Positions 1 through 7,832 of a stretch of 50,204 bases of DNA are shown one piece after another. Numbering within the stretch: position 1 is the stretch's first letter; every line of letters begins with the position of its first letter. This stretch comes from Nitrospira sp. (GTDB lineage Bacteria; Nitrospirota; Nitrospiria; Nitrospirales; Nitrospiraceae). The position numbers and the translations under genes are program-made. The notes beneath the pieces were generated by a model, which saw only the letters and a program-made list of their open reading frames with translations, searched no databases and had not been told where the DNA came from. The stretch is from assembly GCA_020846195.1 (NCBI GenBank), contig JADLEJ010000032.1, positions 1 to 50,204 on the forward strand, written 5' to 3'.

Positions 1-2
1 CG

Positions 3-617
3 GCCAGAGGCGAGTCCAAGTGGATTACGGGGGCGCAATCGCGGCAAGAGGTGCATCAGCTGCGCAGCGCGATGGATGCCGTGATTGTGGGAATCGGGAC
101 AGGGCTGAAAGACAATCCCTCGTGGACGGCACGGCGACTGCCAGGTCTGACGTCCCTGGCGGCGACCCAGCCAGTGCGGGTGGTGGTCGATAGTCATGTG
201 CGCATCGCGCGGTCAGCCACCATTCTCACGCAGCAATCTAGAGCGAAGACGATCATTGCGACGACGGAGGCCGCTCCGGCCGCGCGCCGATTGGCGCTTG
301 AGCGACAGGGTATTGAAGTGCTGTCGTTGCCGAGCCGCGGCGGCCGCCTGTCGCTGAAACATCTCCTGACCGCCTTAGGACAACGCGGAATGCTGGCTGT
401 CATGGTCGAAGGCGGCGGCGAGTTGAATGCCGCATTCCTCAAAGCCGGACTGGTCAATCAGGTGCGGTTCTATGTGGCGCCGACGTTGCTCGGCGGCATG
501 CAATCGAAAGGCGTGATCGGCGGTGCGAGTCCGCGCCGGTTGGCCGATGCCTGGAAATTGAAACAGGTGCGGACCAGAGTACTAGGAACGGATGTTGTCG
601 TCGAAGGCGACTTATAA
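3..617 (+). CDS. ribD: RibD, C-terminal reductase part (5' truncated by window edge)
   Basis: This is the 3' part of the bifunctional riboflavin enzyme RibD; the visible part is the reductase domain that reduces the ribosylamino-pyrimidinone intermediate with NADPH. The frame is open from base 3, so the N-terminal deaminase lies outside the window. Signs of the domain are the SKWITG stretch near the edge, the AVIVGIGTGLKDNP segment (nucleotide-binding and substrate loop), MVEGGGELNAAFL and the terminal VAPTLLGG. A GTG at 51 is an internal Val, not a start. The stop lies 7 bases before the next gene's ATG at 625, so the two are probably co-transcribed. Riboflavin synthase (3971) lies three genes downstream, which supports a riboflavin locus. 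Confidence 0.93.
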   Translation, partial: ARGESKWITGAQSRQEVHQLRSAMDAVIVGIGTGLKDNPSWTARRLPGLTSLAATQPVRVVVDSHVRIARSATILTQQSRAKTIIATTEAAPAARRLALERQGIEVLSLPSRGGRLSLKHLLTALGQRGMLAVMVEGGGELNAAFLKAGLVNQVRFYVAPTLLGGMQSKGVIGGASPRRLADAWKLKQVRTRVLGTDVVVEGDL

Positions 618-624
618 TCTAGCC

Positions 625-1941
625 ATGGCGAATGTCTTCACAGTGAGGCGTGCCACTCAGTACGGATATGCTCTGCTGGTTTGTTGTTGTCTTGCCGCAG
701 TAGGGGAGCCTGTCTGGACTGCTGAGCCCTTGCCTGCGAGTCAGAATCTCGACGTCGAAGTGATGTCGTATCTCGACGAAGCGGATAGCACGAAGGCAGA
801 GGCTCTGCTGCAACAAGTGCTGGCCAACCCGGATGCCACGATTGACCAGGTCAGCCGCGCTATCCAGACCGGGCGAACGTATCGGCCCCAGCCTGTGGGG
901 ACGATGGCGGAAGAACGGATCGCGGTGCGAGAACGCACCTACCACTATGCGCTCTCGGTCCCGCTGACCTATCAGCCTAGCAAGGGCTATGGCCTGGTGG
1001 TCTGTCTGCACGGAGCGGGGTTTTCCGGCGATGCGTATTTGGAGCGATGGCAAAGCCGCTTAGGCGACGACTATATTCTTGTCTGTCCGACCTATCCGTC
1101 GGGTGCCTGGTTTACCAGGCAGGCGGAGTATCTCGTTCTGGCGGTGATTGAGCGGGTGCAGGCGCAGTATCACGTCGATCCCGACCGGGTCTTTCTGACG
1201 GGCATGTCGAATGGCGGGATTGGAACCTGGTTGATCGGGATGCATCAGGCGCCGCGTTTCGCGGGGATTGCTCCGATGGCCAGCGGACTCGACAGCGTGC
1301 TCATGCCGTTCCTGGCCAATCTGCGGACGACGCCGGTCTACATCATTCACGGCGCGAAGGATCAAGTCATGCCGGTGGAGTTGAGCCGGACGATCTCGCG
1401 CGAGCTGGCGGCCATCGGCTATCCGCACATCTATCGCGAGCATGAGCGCGAACATTCCATGGCCGGGGGGCATTTCTTTCCTCGTGAGGAGTTGCCCGAT
1501 CTGGTGGCCTGGTTCAACGCGCAGCGGCGGAACCCCTTGCCGGCGTCGCTGACAGTCGTTCGCGAGGCCAGTCACTTTCACTCGTTCGGCTGGGTGCGCA
1601 TCGATGCGACCGATCCGATTGCCGCGTTTGCGGACGATCTGGTATCCAAACGCGATGAGCTGACGAAGCAGAAACGCTATGCCCGGTTGGATGCTTCAGT
1701 GACCGCGCCCAACCGCATCGAAGTCGAGACGGGGCTGGTGCAACGCTACACGCTGTTTCTGAACGATCAATTGGTGGATCTTTCCAAGCCGGTCACGGTG
1801 GTGACGAACAAACAGGTGTCGTTCGAGGGGCCGGTCACGCCGTCGGTTGAGATTTTGCTTCGCCAGGCGCGCGCGCGCAAAGATCCTCGGCAGCTCTTCA
1901 CCGTACAGCTCGCCATTCAGGTTCCGAAGTCTGTGCCATGA
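625..1941 (+). CDS. Secreted alpha/beta hydrolase (PHB-depolymerase/COG4099 esterase-like)
   Basis: A predicted exported serine hydrolase of about 438 residues. I chose the ATG at 625, not the TTG at 592 that overlaps ribD, because it begins with a normal signal peptide (MANVFTVRR, then a hydrophobic run to about residue 25). Catalytic elements are visible: the oxyanion region CLHGAGFSG (about 128-135), the nucleophile elbow GMSNGG with Ser195, Asp246 in HGAKDQ and a His at 277 or 283 (EHSMAGGHF). The C-terminal 130 residues are a beta-rich extension without a recognised motif. The family includes esterases and putative peptidases, so the substrate is unknown. Its last four bases overlap the next start, which implies translational coupling. 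Confidence 0.8.
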   Translation: MANVFTVRRATQYGYALLVCCCLAAVGEPVWTAEPLPASQNLDVEVMSYLDEADSTKAEALLQQVLANPDATIDQVSRAIQTGRTYRPQPVGTMAEERIAVRERTYHYALSVPLTYQPSKGYGLVVCLHGAGFSGDAYLERWQSRLGDDYILVCPTYPSGAWFTRQAEYLVLAVIERVQAQYHVDPDRVFLTGMSNGGIGTWLIGMHQAPRFAGIAPMASGLDSVLMPFLANLRTTPVYIIHGAKDQVMPVELSRTISRELAAIGYPHIYREHEREHSMAGGHFFPREELPDLVAWFNAQRRNPLPASLTVVREASHFHSFGWVRIDATDPIAAFADDLVSKRDELTKQKRYARLDASVTAPNRIEVETGLVQRYTLFLNDQLVDLSKPVTVVTNKQVSFEGPVTPSVEILLRQARARKDPRQLFTVQLAIQVPKSVP

Positions 1942-2744
1942 GCGGTGGCATGGTTAGTCGCTTTCGCGCGGTTTCTGCCTGCCTAGTTCTTCTGTTCATC
2001 GTCACATGGTCTGGGCTTGCTCAAGCAGAATCCTGTTACATCGCCCCGCAGCATGCGGGCGTCGCCTTTCCCGTCGAACGCATCAATCCCGCATGGGGAT
2101 GCCGTCTTCAGCCGATCATCGACGACTTCACAACCGCCAACAAAATCGGACCGATCCAGACCCCGCTGGCTGAGTCGGTCTATGTGTATCTATTGGATCG
2201 TCCGCCGGTCGCCGCCGCGCTCGTCAATCGCCTGGAGTTAGGCTTGTACAAAGCCGAAACGCGCGGCCCTGGTCGCTATTGGGGAGACGATGGAGAAGGG
2301 ACTGTGGGCTTGGTCGAGCTGGTCTATCAAGATGCGGCCCATCGTGTGTACTATCTCGAAGGAACACACCATAGTACGTTGTTGCCGAACGTCGCTGGCA
2401 AGGCAGTGGTGATGCTCCGCATGGCGACGGTGAAAGATGCTGCCGGTCAGGAGGCTGTCGAGACGACGCTGGTGTCGTATACGCGATTGGATAATCCTCT
2501 CTTGGCCGGACTCGTCTCGCTGCTGCGTCCGCTAGTTGGGCGCACGGTGTCGCGCAAATTGACGAGGGGTGTCGAGGCGGTGAATCGGCTTGGGGTGGAA
2601 ATGCGACGGGATCCCGACCGTGTCTTATTTGAGGCGACCGATCCACCGCCATTGCCGCCTGAAGATGTGGCTTTCTTGAAGCAGGCGCTCGCGTCGATGC
2701 CCCATCTCAGCAACATTCATGACAAGGAACCGTCCGCGCGATGA
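1938..2744 (+). CDS. Exported protein of unknown function
   Basis: I do not recognise this 268-residue protein. It begins with a signal peptide (hydrophobic core about residues 14-28, likely cleavage after QAES-type Ala). The mature part has two Cys close to the N-terminus (SCYIAP and WGCRLQP) that could form a disulfide, then a mixed alpha/beta body containing RYWGDDGEGTVGLVELVYQD and a Pro-rich segment DPPPLPPEDV near the end. It is wedged between the hydrolase and the MFS gene with four-base overlaps on both sides, so the three are very likely made together. A periplasmic or outer-membrane-associated role is inference only. Confidence 0.7.
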   Translation: MSGGMVSRFRAVSACLVLLFIVTWSGLAQAESCYIAPQHAGVAFPVERINPAWGCRLQPIIDDFTTANKIGPIQTPLAESVYVYLLDRPPVAAALVNRLELGLYKAETRGPGRYWGDDGEGTVGLVELVYQDAAHRVYYLEGTHHSTLLPNVAGKAVVMLRMATVKDAAGQEAVETTLVSYTRLDNPLLAGLVSLLRPLVGRTVSRKLTRGVEAVNRLGVEMRRDPDRVLFEATDPPPLPPEDVAFLKQALASMPHLSNIHDKEPSAR

Positions 2745-3910
2745 CGTCTTCACGCAGCTTTCTGTTGATCTGCACCGTCGGCATCTTTTGTTTCATCAGC
2801 TACAACATGGTGCGCATGCCGGTGCTGGCGCTGTTTGCCGAGCATCTTGGGGCGGGCCCAGAGCGGATTGGGCTGATTGTGTCCGTCTCGACGCTGACCG
2901 GTGTGCTGCTGAAACTGCCGTCCGGCGCCTTGTCCGATATCTACGGTCGGCGATTGTTGCTGCGTATTGGCGTTGTGGCCTTCGGCCTGCCGCCGTTTCT
3001 CTATCTCTTTATCACGGATCTGAATAGCCTGACGGCGTTGCGATTCGTGCATGGCTTGGCCACGGCCATCTTTGCGCCGAGCGCGCTGGCGACAGTGGCA
3101 GAACTCTATCGTGAACGCCGGGGGGCAGCGCTGGGGACCTACACGGCCTGCACGCAGTCGGGAGCATTGCTCGGGCCGTTTATCGGCGGATATCTCGCCC
3201 ATGTCGCCGGTTTCGATGCGGCGTTTATCACGGCTGGAGTCTGCGGCTGTCTCGCGATTGTGTTGTTTTACAGTTTGCACCTGGATGTGGCCACGCCACT
3301 GGTGCAGCAGAAAGGCCTGCGACCGCTGCTGGCGGAAATGTGGAAGGGCTTCGCCATTGTCGCGCGCAACCGGAAGGTGCTGATCACCAGCGCGACGGAC
3401 GGCGCGAAGATGATTGCCAATGGCGCACTCATGGCGTTTCTGCCGCTCTATGGCCTCACGGTGGGATTGAACCCTGGCGAAGTTGGGTTGTTATTTACGG
3501 TTCAAGCAGGCACGTCGTTTCTTTCCAAGCCAATTATGGGGCGCGTGTCAGACCGGGTAGGGCGTCAGCCGTTGATTATGATTGGCCTGTTGATTTGTGC
3601 GGCCACGTTTGTCTGCATCCCGCACGTTTCGACCTTTGCCCTCTTGCTGCTGCTCTCAGCCGGATTTGGGTTCGGCGAAGCCGTCGTGTCGTCCTCGTCC
3701 TCCGCCTTTGTCGCGGACAGTTCAGAGTTCAAGACACTAGGGGCCGGGATGGGCATGCAGGGCACCATCGGCGATATCGGCCATGCGAGCGGGCCATTGC
3801 TGGCGGGCATTCTGATTGCCAACATGAGTTATGCCGGAGCCTTCACAATCATTGCGAGTCTTCAGGTCGCCGCCGCCATGATGTTTTGGGTCACGATGAG
3901 GAATCGATAG
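2741..3910 (+). CDS. MFS transporter
   Basis: A 389-residue major facilitator superfamily carrier with about 12 hydrophobic segments. The family signature between TM2 and TM3 is present as GALSDIYGRR, and the matching half-repeat GRVSDRVGRQ lies between TM8 and TM9. It resembles the drug-efflux branch (single-component proton antiporters), but substrate cannot be read from sequence. The start ATG overlaps the stop of the preceding gene by four bases. The position between ribD and ribE, behind a hydrolase, makes export or uptake of a small hydrolysed compound possible, and a flavin-related substrate cannot be excluded. No truncation is seen. Confidence 0.88.
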   Translation: MTSSRSFLLICTVGIFCFISYNMVRMPVLALFAEHLGAGPERIGLIVSVSTLTGVLLKLPSGALSDIYGRRLLLRIGVVAFGLPPFLYLFITDLNSLTALRFVHGLATAIFAPSALATVAELYRERRGAALGTYTACTQSGALLGPFIGGYLAHVAGFDAAFITAGVCGCLAIVLFYSLHLDVATPLVQQKGLRPLLAEMWKGFAIVARNRKVLITSATDGAKMIANGALMAFLPLYGLTVGLNPGEVGLLFTVQAGTSFLSKPIMGRVSDRVGRQPLIMIGLLICAATFVCIPHVSTFALLLLLSAGFGFGEAVVSSSSSAFVADSSEFKTLGAGMGMQGTIGDIGHASGPLLAGILIANMSYAGAFTIIASLQVAAAMMFWVTMRNR

Positions 3911-3915
3911 GCCGA

Positions 3916-3924
3916 TGTTATAAT
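3916..3924 (+). promoter_or_regulatory. Extended -10 promoter upstream of ribE
   Basis: TGTTATAAT at 3916-3924 is a consensus TATAAT preceded by TGn. No good -35 hexamer is seen 16-18 bases upstream, which fits an extended -10 promoter. It starts just after the MFS stop and lies 47 bases before the ribE ATG. Confidence 0.45.
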
Positions 3925-3970
3925 GTCGCCGCAAGCAGCAAATGTTGCAGACCATCATGAGGACTAGCTG

Positions 3971-4627
3971 ATGTTCACTGGCATTGTCGAAGAAATGGGC
4001 GCGGTGATTTCGCTGGAGAAGACGCTGGCGGGGACGAGAATGACGTTGCTCGCGTCGACCGTCATGAGCGACCTCAAGATCGGCGACAGTGTGAGCGTGA
4101 ACGGGATTTGTCTGACGGCCATCTCCAGGCACGAGAGCAGCTTTACGGTGGAAGTGTCGCCGGAAACGCTCTCCGTGACGACGCTAGGGTTACTGACGAC
4201 AGGGACCCCGGTGAATCTCGAACGGGCCATGAAGCTGAGCGAGCGCATCGGCGGGCATCTGGTCGCCGGGCATGTCGATGGCGTCGGGACGATTCGCAGC
4301 CGGCAGCAAGACGGGAATGCCGTGGTCTTCACGATTGAAGCGCCGCAGGACATTCTCAAGTACTGCGTCGTGAAGGGCTCGATCACCGTCGATGGCATCA
4401 GCCTCACGATCAACGATGTGACGAATCATGGCTTCTCCATCGCCATCATTCCGCATACCGCCAAAGTGACGACGTTGGGCCTCAAGCAGGTCAACGATTC
4501 CGTCAATCTCGAATCCGACCTCATCGGCAAATACGTCGAACGCCTCCTCCAAGAGCGGGGCCAAGTGGCCCCGAAGCCGACACCGGTCATTGATAAAGAC
4601 TATCTCCAGAAGCGGGGATTGATCTAG
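3971..4627 (+). CDS. ribE: Riboflavin synthase, alpha chain
   Basis: This is riboflavin synthase, which dismutates two molecules of 6,7-dimethyl-8-ribityllumazine to riboflavin and a pyrimidinedione. At 218 residues it has the normal length, and the two tandem lumazine-binding half-barrels are visible: the first starts MFTGIVEEMG with VNGICLT, the second begins near residue 97 (GHLVAGHVDGVG) and has VDGISLTIND. The N-terminal MFTGIVEE sequence is essentially invariant in the family. A GAGG ribosome site lies 8 bases upstream. In many genomes ribE is followed by ribBA and ribH; here the following DNA is a foreign-looking islet instead. Confidence 0.97.
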   Translation: MFTGIVEEMGAVISLEKTLAGTRMTLLASTVMSDLKIGDSVSVNGICLTAISRHESSFTVEVSPETLSVTTLGLLTTGTPVNLERAMKLSERIGGHLVAGHVDGVGTIRSRQQDGNAVVFTIEAPQDILKYCVVKGSITVDGISLTINDVTNHGFSIAIIPHTAKVTTLGLKQVNDSVNLESDLIGKYVERLLQERGQVAPKPTPVIDKDYLQKRGLI

Positions 4628-4742
4628 CCAGGAACAAGATCATCTAGGGCCCGGAGTCCGTAGGCTCGGGATCTGAACCAAAATAAGAGAATGGGTGTTA
4701 TGCCGATCGGCCTAATCATTGTTTTGCCTGAAGGGAAACATA

Positions 4743-5297
4743 ATGGCTCGCGTCCCTAGCTACAAGTCATTGCTCAAGATATATGAAATGTCGCCCAACG
4801 AGGTCAAAGGGCATTTTCAGCATATACCGAAATTGATCAGTGGACTGCCTTACGAAGTGGCTCTTGCCTACTCGTTCTTGAAAGTCGAACAGGCGCAAAA
4901 CCGCGCGCTCTATGGCGGTGTGGTAAAGGTCCATCGTGGTGACGCTGAGTTCGTGCGTCGCGTAATGAATTTCCAGCATTTAACCCGAGACGGCTTCAAA
5001 GAGATATTTGCAAACGTTTTCGGGTCGCCATTGAGCAAGGCTACCGCAGCGAAACTCGATGAGGCTGAGAAGGTCCGCGATCGAGTTATTCATGGCAAGT
5101 CTGTTGATGATAACGATATGAGAGAAGCGATTGCAGACTGCCTTGAATATGGTGCTTTACTTAACAGAGATGTCTCCACTGCTGCAGGATTCAATCCATT
5201 TGGAGACATGCGAGGTTTTAAAGGCCGCGCTGATTCTCTGGACAAGCGAACCACCAAGTGGCTTATGAGGGGACTAGGCTTCGGTGTCAAAGCGTAA
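4743..5297 (+). CDS. HEPN-like protein, probably horizontally acquired
   Basis: A 184-residue protein I cannot assign to a named family. I took the ATG at 4743 (MARVPSYKSL) because a GAAGGG-type ribosome site precedes it; an in-frame start at 4719 would add 8 residues. The C-terminal half is alpha-helical and contains R112-DRVI-H117, matching the R-x4-6-H motif of HEPN domains, followed by an acidic helix. HEPN proteins are often RNases of toxin-antitoxin or antiphage systems, but a fold match on one motif is weak and no partner gene is adjacent. Base composition is clearly lower in G+C than its neighbours (three 60-base lines counted by hand gave 42-55%), suggesting transfer. Confidence 0.6.
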   Translation: MARVPSYKSLLKIYEMSPNEVKGHFQHIPKLISGLPYEVALAYSFLKVEQAQNRALYGGVVKVHRGDAEFVRRVMNFQHLTRDGFKEIFANVFGSPLSKATAAKLDEAEKVRDRVIHGKSVDDNDMREAIADCLEYGALLNRDVSTAAGFNPFGDMRGFKGRADSLDKRTTKWLMRGLGFGVKA

Positions 5298-5721
5298 TAA
5301 TTTTCTATGGTCAATCCCTGCGAATGTTGCTGATCCAACTGAGCGACGGAGTTAGGCGTTACTTCCAAGAGGCAATCACATGGCAACTCAACCGTGGGCA
5401 GCTGGTCCGAAAGAGATTCTGCGTAGACTAATGGGGCCAGCGTAGACTAATGGGGCCAGGCATGCGTATTGACTTGTTGACGTATCGGACCGAAGTGTTG
5501 AGTGTCTATGTGGTTGAGTCGTGAGAGCTGGTGTGCAAGGTCGGTGCTGAATGGTTGCAGAGTGGCAATGAAGAGTGGCCCCATGACGTATGGGCGGGCG
5601 TGTTGCCTGCTATGCAGCGGGCTCAACTCAAAACCAGAATTTCTCCATTGAAATGGTCTTGTTGACAGAGAGGGATTACGTCAGCACCACAGCGTCATAC
5701 GCTCACGTCGCAGTCTATCCA
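5298..5721. other. Gene-poor interval after the HEPN-like gene
   Basis: This 424-base gap holds no ORF I trust. It is of mixed composition, carries a perfect 19-bp tandem duplication (5422-5459) and several short broken reading frames, one of 20 codons from the ATG at 5462. It looks like decayed mobile or accessory DNA. It ends at the 3' end of the convergent acs gene. Confidence 0.5.
5422..5459. repeat. 19-bp perfect tandem repeat, two copies
   Basis: The unit cgtagactaatggggccag occurs at 5422-5440 and again directly at 5441-5459 with no mismatch. It sits in noncoding DNA and could be a replication-slippage product or a short duplication left by an excised element. Confidence 0.9.
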
Positions 5722-7614
5722 CTACTCCTCAATCGTCGAAATATCTCCGGGGTCTTGCCCGAGTTCTTTGGCCTTCAAGACGCGGCGCATGATTTTGCCT
5801 GAGCGGGTCTTGGGGAGCGACGGCACGATGTCGATTTCCGACGGCACGCCGATTTTCCCCAGCTCCTTCATCACTTGATCTTTGATCGACTGAATCAGCG
5901 CAGGGCTGTCGGTCTCGCCTTGTTTCAGAATGATAAAGGCTTTGATGGACTCACCGACGAGTTTGTGCGGCTTGCCGATCACTGCCGCTTCGGCGACGGC
6001 AGGGTGGCTGACCAGGGCGCTTTCCACTTCGGCGGTGCCCAACCGGTTGCCGGCGACTTTAATCACATCATCGGCGCGGCCCATGAACCACATGTAGCCG
6101 TCGGCGTCTTTGTGGCACACGTCACCGGCGGTGTAGCAGTTGGGGATTGTGTTCCAATAGGTCTTGTAGCGTTCCGGGTCTTTGTAGATGGTGCGCATCA
6201 TGGAAGGCCAGGGCTTTTTGATGACGGCAAAGCCGCCGGCGTTGGCGGGGAGACTGTTGCCGGCGCTGTCCACGACATCGGCTTCGATGCCGAGGAAGGG
6301 GCGTGTGGCGGAGCCAGGCTTCAAGGCTACAGTGGGCAGGGGTGTGATCAGGATCGAGCCGGTTTCTGTTTGCCACCAGGTGTCCATGATCGGTTTGTCG
6401 CCGCCGGTCGCGCGGTGGAACCATTCCCAGGCTTCCGGATTGATCGGTTCACCGACGCTGCCGAGGATGCGCAAGGTCGAGAGATTGTATTTCTTGGGCC
6501 AGTCTTCTCCATAGCGCATGAGCAGGCGAATGGCCGTTGGGGTGGTGTAGAAAATCGAGACGCCGTAGCGCTCGATCAGGTCCCACCAGCGGCCGGGATT
6601 CGGATAGTCCGGTTTGCCTTCGGCGGTGAGGATCGTGGCGCCGTTTAGGAGCGGGCCATAGACGATATAGCTATGGCCGGTGACCCAGCCGGGATCGGCG
6701 ACACAAAAATACACATCGTCGTCTTTTAGGTCGAATACGTATTTCGTGGTGATGTAGGTGCCGACCATATAGCCGCCGTGGACATGCACGACGCCCTTCG
6801 GTTTGCCGGTGGTGCCGGAGGTGTACAAAATATACAACGGGTCTTCAGCGTCCAGCTTGACCGCGTCGCATTCAGTCGATTCGCCCTTGAGCCACTCATA
6901 CCAATCGAGTTCCTTGGGCGCGGCCAGCGCGACTTCCGGTTTCTGCCTGCGCACCACGATAACGTGCTCGACTGTCGGGCAGGTCTTCAAGGCTTCATCG
7001 ACCACCGGTTTGAGGGGAATGACTTTGCTCCGGTCGAAGCCGACATCGGCGGTGATGACCACCCGCGCTTCGGCATCGTGCACGCGACTGGCGAGAGCCG
7101 GGGCGCTGAAACCGGAATAGACGACGCTGTGAATGACGCCGATGCGGGCGCAGGCCAGCATGGCGACGATCTGCTCGGGGACTTTCGGGAGGTAAATGGT
7201 GACGCGGTCGCCTTTTTTCAAGCCCAGCTTCTTGAGGGCGTTGGCACAGCGATTCACCTCGCGGTAGAGCTGGCCGTAGGTGAAGACGCGCTCGGTATCG
7301 TTTTCGCCGACCCAGATGACGGCGACTTTGTTCTTTCGTCCGTTTTTGACGTGCCGGTCAAGGCAGTTGTAGGAGATGTTGCAGGTGGCGTTCACAAACC
7401 ATTTGGCAAAGGGATAGTTCCATTCCAGCACCTTGCTCCAGGGCGTGAACCAGTCGAGTTCTTTGGCGACGCCACTCCAGAATGCTTCCGGATCGGCGAT
7501 CGACTTTTTATATTCGGCTTCGTAATTCTGAATATGGGCTGCGGCTTTGGTCTTGGCGCTTGGCTGGTACGTTCGGCTTTCCTTGAGCAGGGTCTCGATA
7601 TTATTGTCACCCAT
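5722..7614 (-). CDS. acs: Acetyl-coenzyme A synthetase
   Basis: AMP-forming acetyl-CoA synthetase: acetate plus ATP gives acetyl-adenylate, then acetyl-CoA. It is 630 residues, close to the usual 640-650. The ANL-superfamily motifs are clear: the P-loop-like YTSGTTGKPKGVVH, the DTWWQTETG adenine-binding motif, YTAGD with the hinge around GRADDVIKVAGNRLGTAEVE, and the C-terminal PKTRSGKIMRR whose Lys is the acetylation-sensitive catalytic Lys. An AGGAGG ribosome site precedes the ATG. It appears monocistronic and runs towards the HEPN islet. In an autotroph this allows acetate assimilation; that role is inference. Confidence 0.97.
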   Translation of the reverse strand: MGDNNIETLLKESRTYQPSAKTKAAAHIQNYEAEYKKSIADPEAFWSGVAKELDWFTPWSKVLEWNYPFAKWFVNATCNISYNCLDRHVKNGRKNKVAVIWVGENDTERVFTYGQLYREVNRCANALKKLGLKKGDRVTIYLPKVPEQIVAMLACARIGVIHSVVYSGFSAPALASRVHDAEARVVITADVGFDRSKVIPLKPVVDEALKTCPTVEHVIVVRRQKPEVALAAPKELDWYEWLKGESTECDAVKLDAEDPLYILYTSGTTGKPKGVVHVHGGYMVGTYITTKYVFDLKDDDVYFCVADPGWVTGHSYIVYGPLLNGATILTAEGKPDYPNPGRWWDLIERYGVSIFYTTPTAIRLLMRYGEDWPKKYNLSTLRILGSVGEPINPEAWEWFHRATGGDKPIMDTWWQTETGSILITPLPTVALKPGSATRPFLGIEADVVDSAGNSLPANAGGFAVIKKPWPSMMRTIYKDPERYKTYWNTIPNCYTAGDVCHKDADGYMWFMGRADDVIKVAGNRLGTAEVESALVSHPAVAEAAVIGKPHKLVGESIKAFIILKQGETDSPALIQSIKDQVMKELGKIGVPSEIDIVPSLPKTRSGKIMRRVLKAKELGQDPGDISTIEE

Positions 7615-7763
7615 GACGCAGGTTCCTCCTGGATCGATAGTCTCACCGGCATTGATACGGTGATTATGGAGAAAGGGGGGACCCCCTGCAACTATACATT
7701 TGTACGGGGATTGATCTGTTGGACGGGCGAATTTTTATGGCCGTAGGGCAGGGGGCAGCTTTC

Positions 7764-7793
7764 TTGACAGCCGTCAGGGCGCAAGGGTAGGCT
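7764..7793 (+). promoter_or_regulatory. Sigma70-like promoter for the caspase-fold gene
   Basis: TTGACA at 7764-7769 and TAGGCT at 7788-7793 are separated by 18 bases. Transcription would begin near 7800, which leaves almost no leader for the ATG at 7806 and favours the ATG at 7833 or 7839. Confidence 0.4.
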
Positions 7794-7832
7794 CACTCGG
7801 AGTCAATGTCGCCACTATTTTTTGGATGCATC

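Noticed and set aside
5298..5355. Possible integron attC site after the HEPN-like gene (GTTAGGC core near 5351)
   Set aside because: Only one core-like motif is present at a plausible place; the nearest RYYYAAC (ATCCAAC) is only 11 bases away, far too short for an attC hairpin, and no integrase is seen.
5590..5802. Short ORF overlapping the acs 3' end
   Set aside because: No ribosome site, it runs into the antisense of acs, and the composition looks random.
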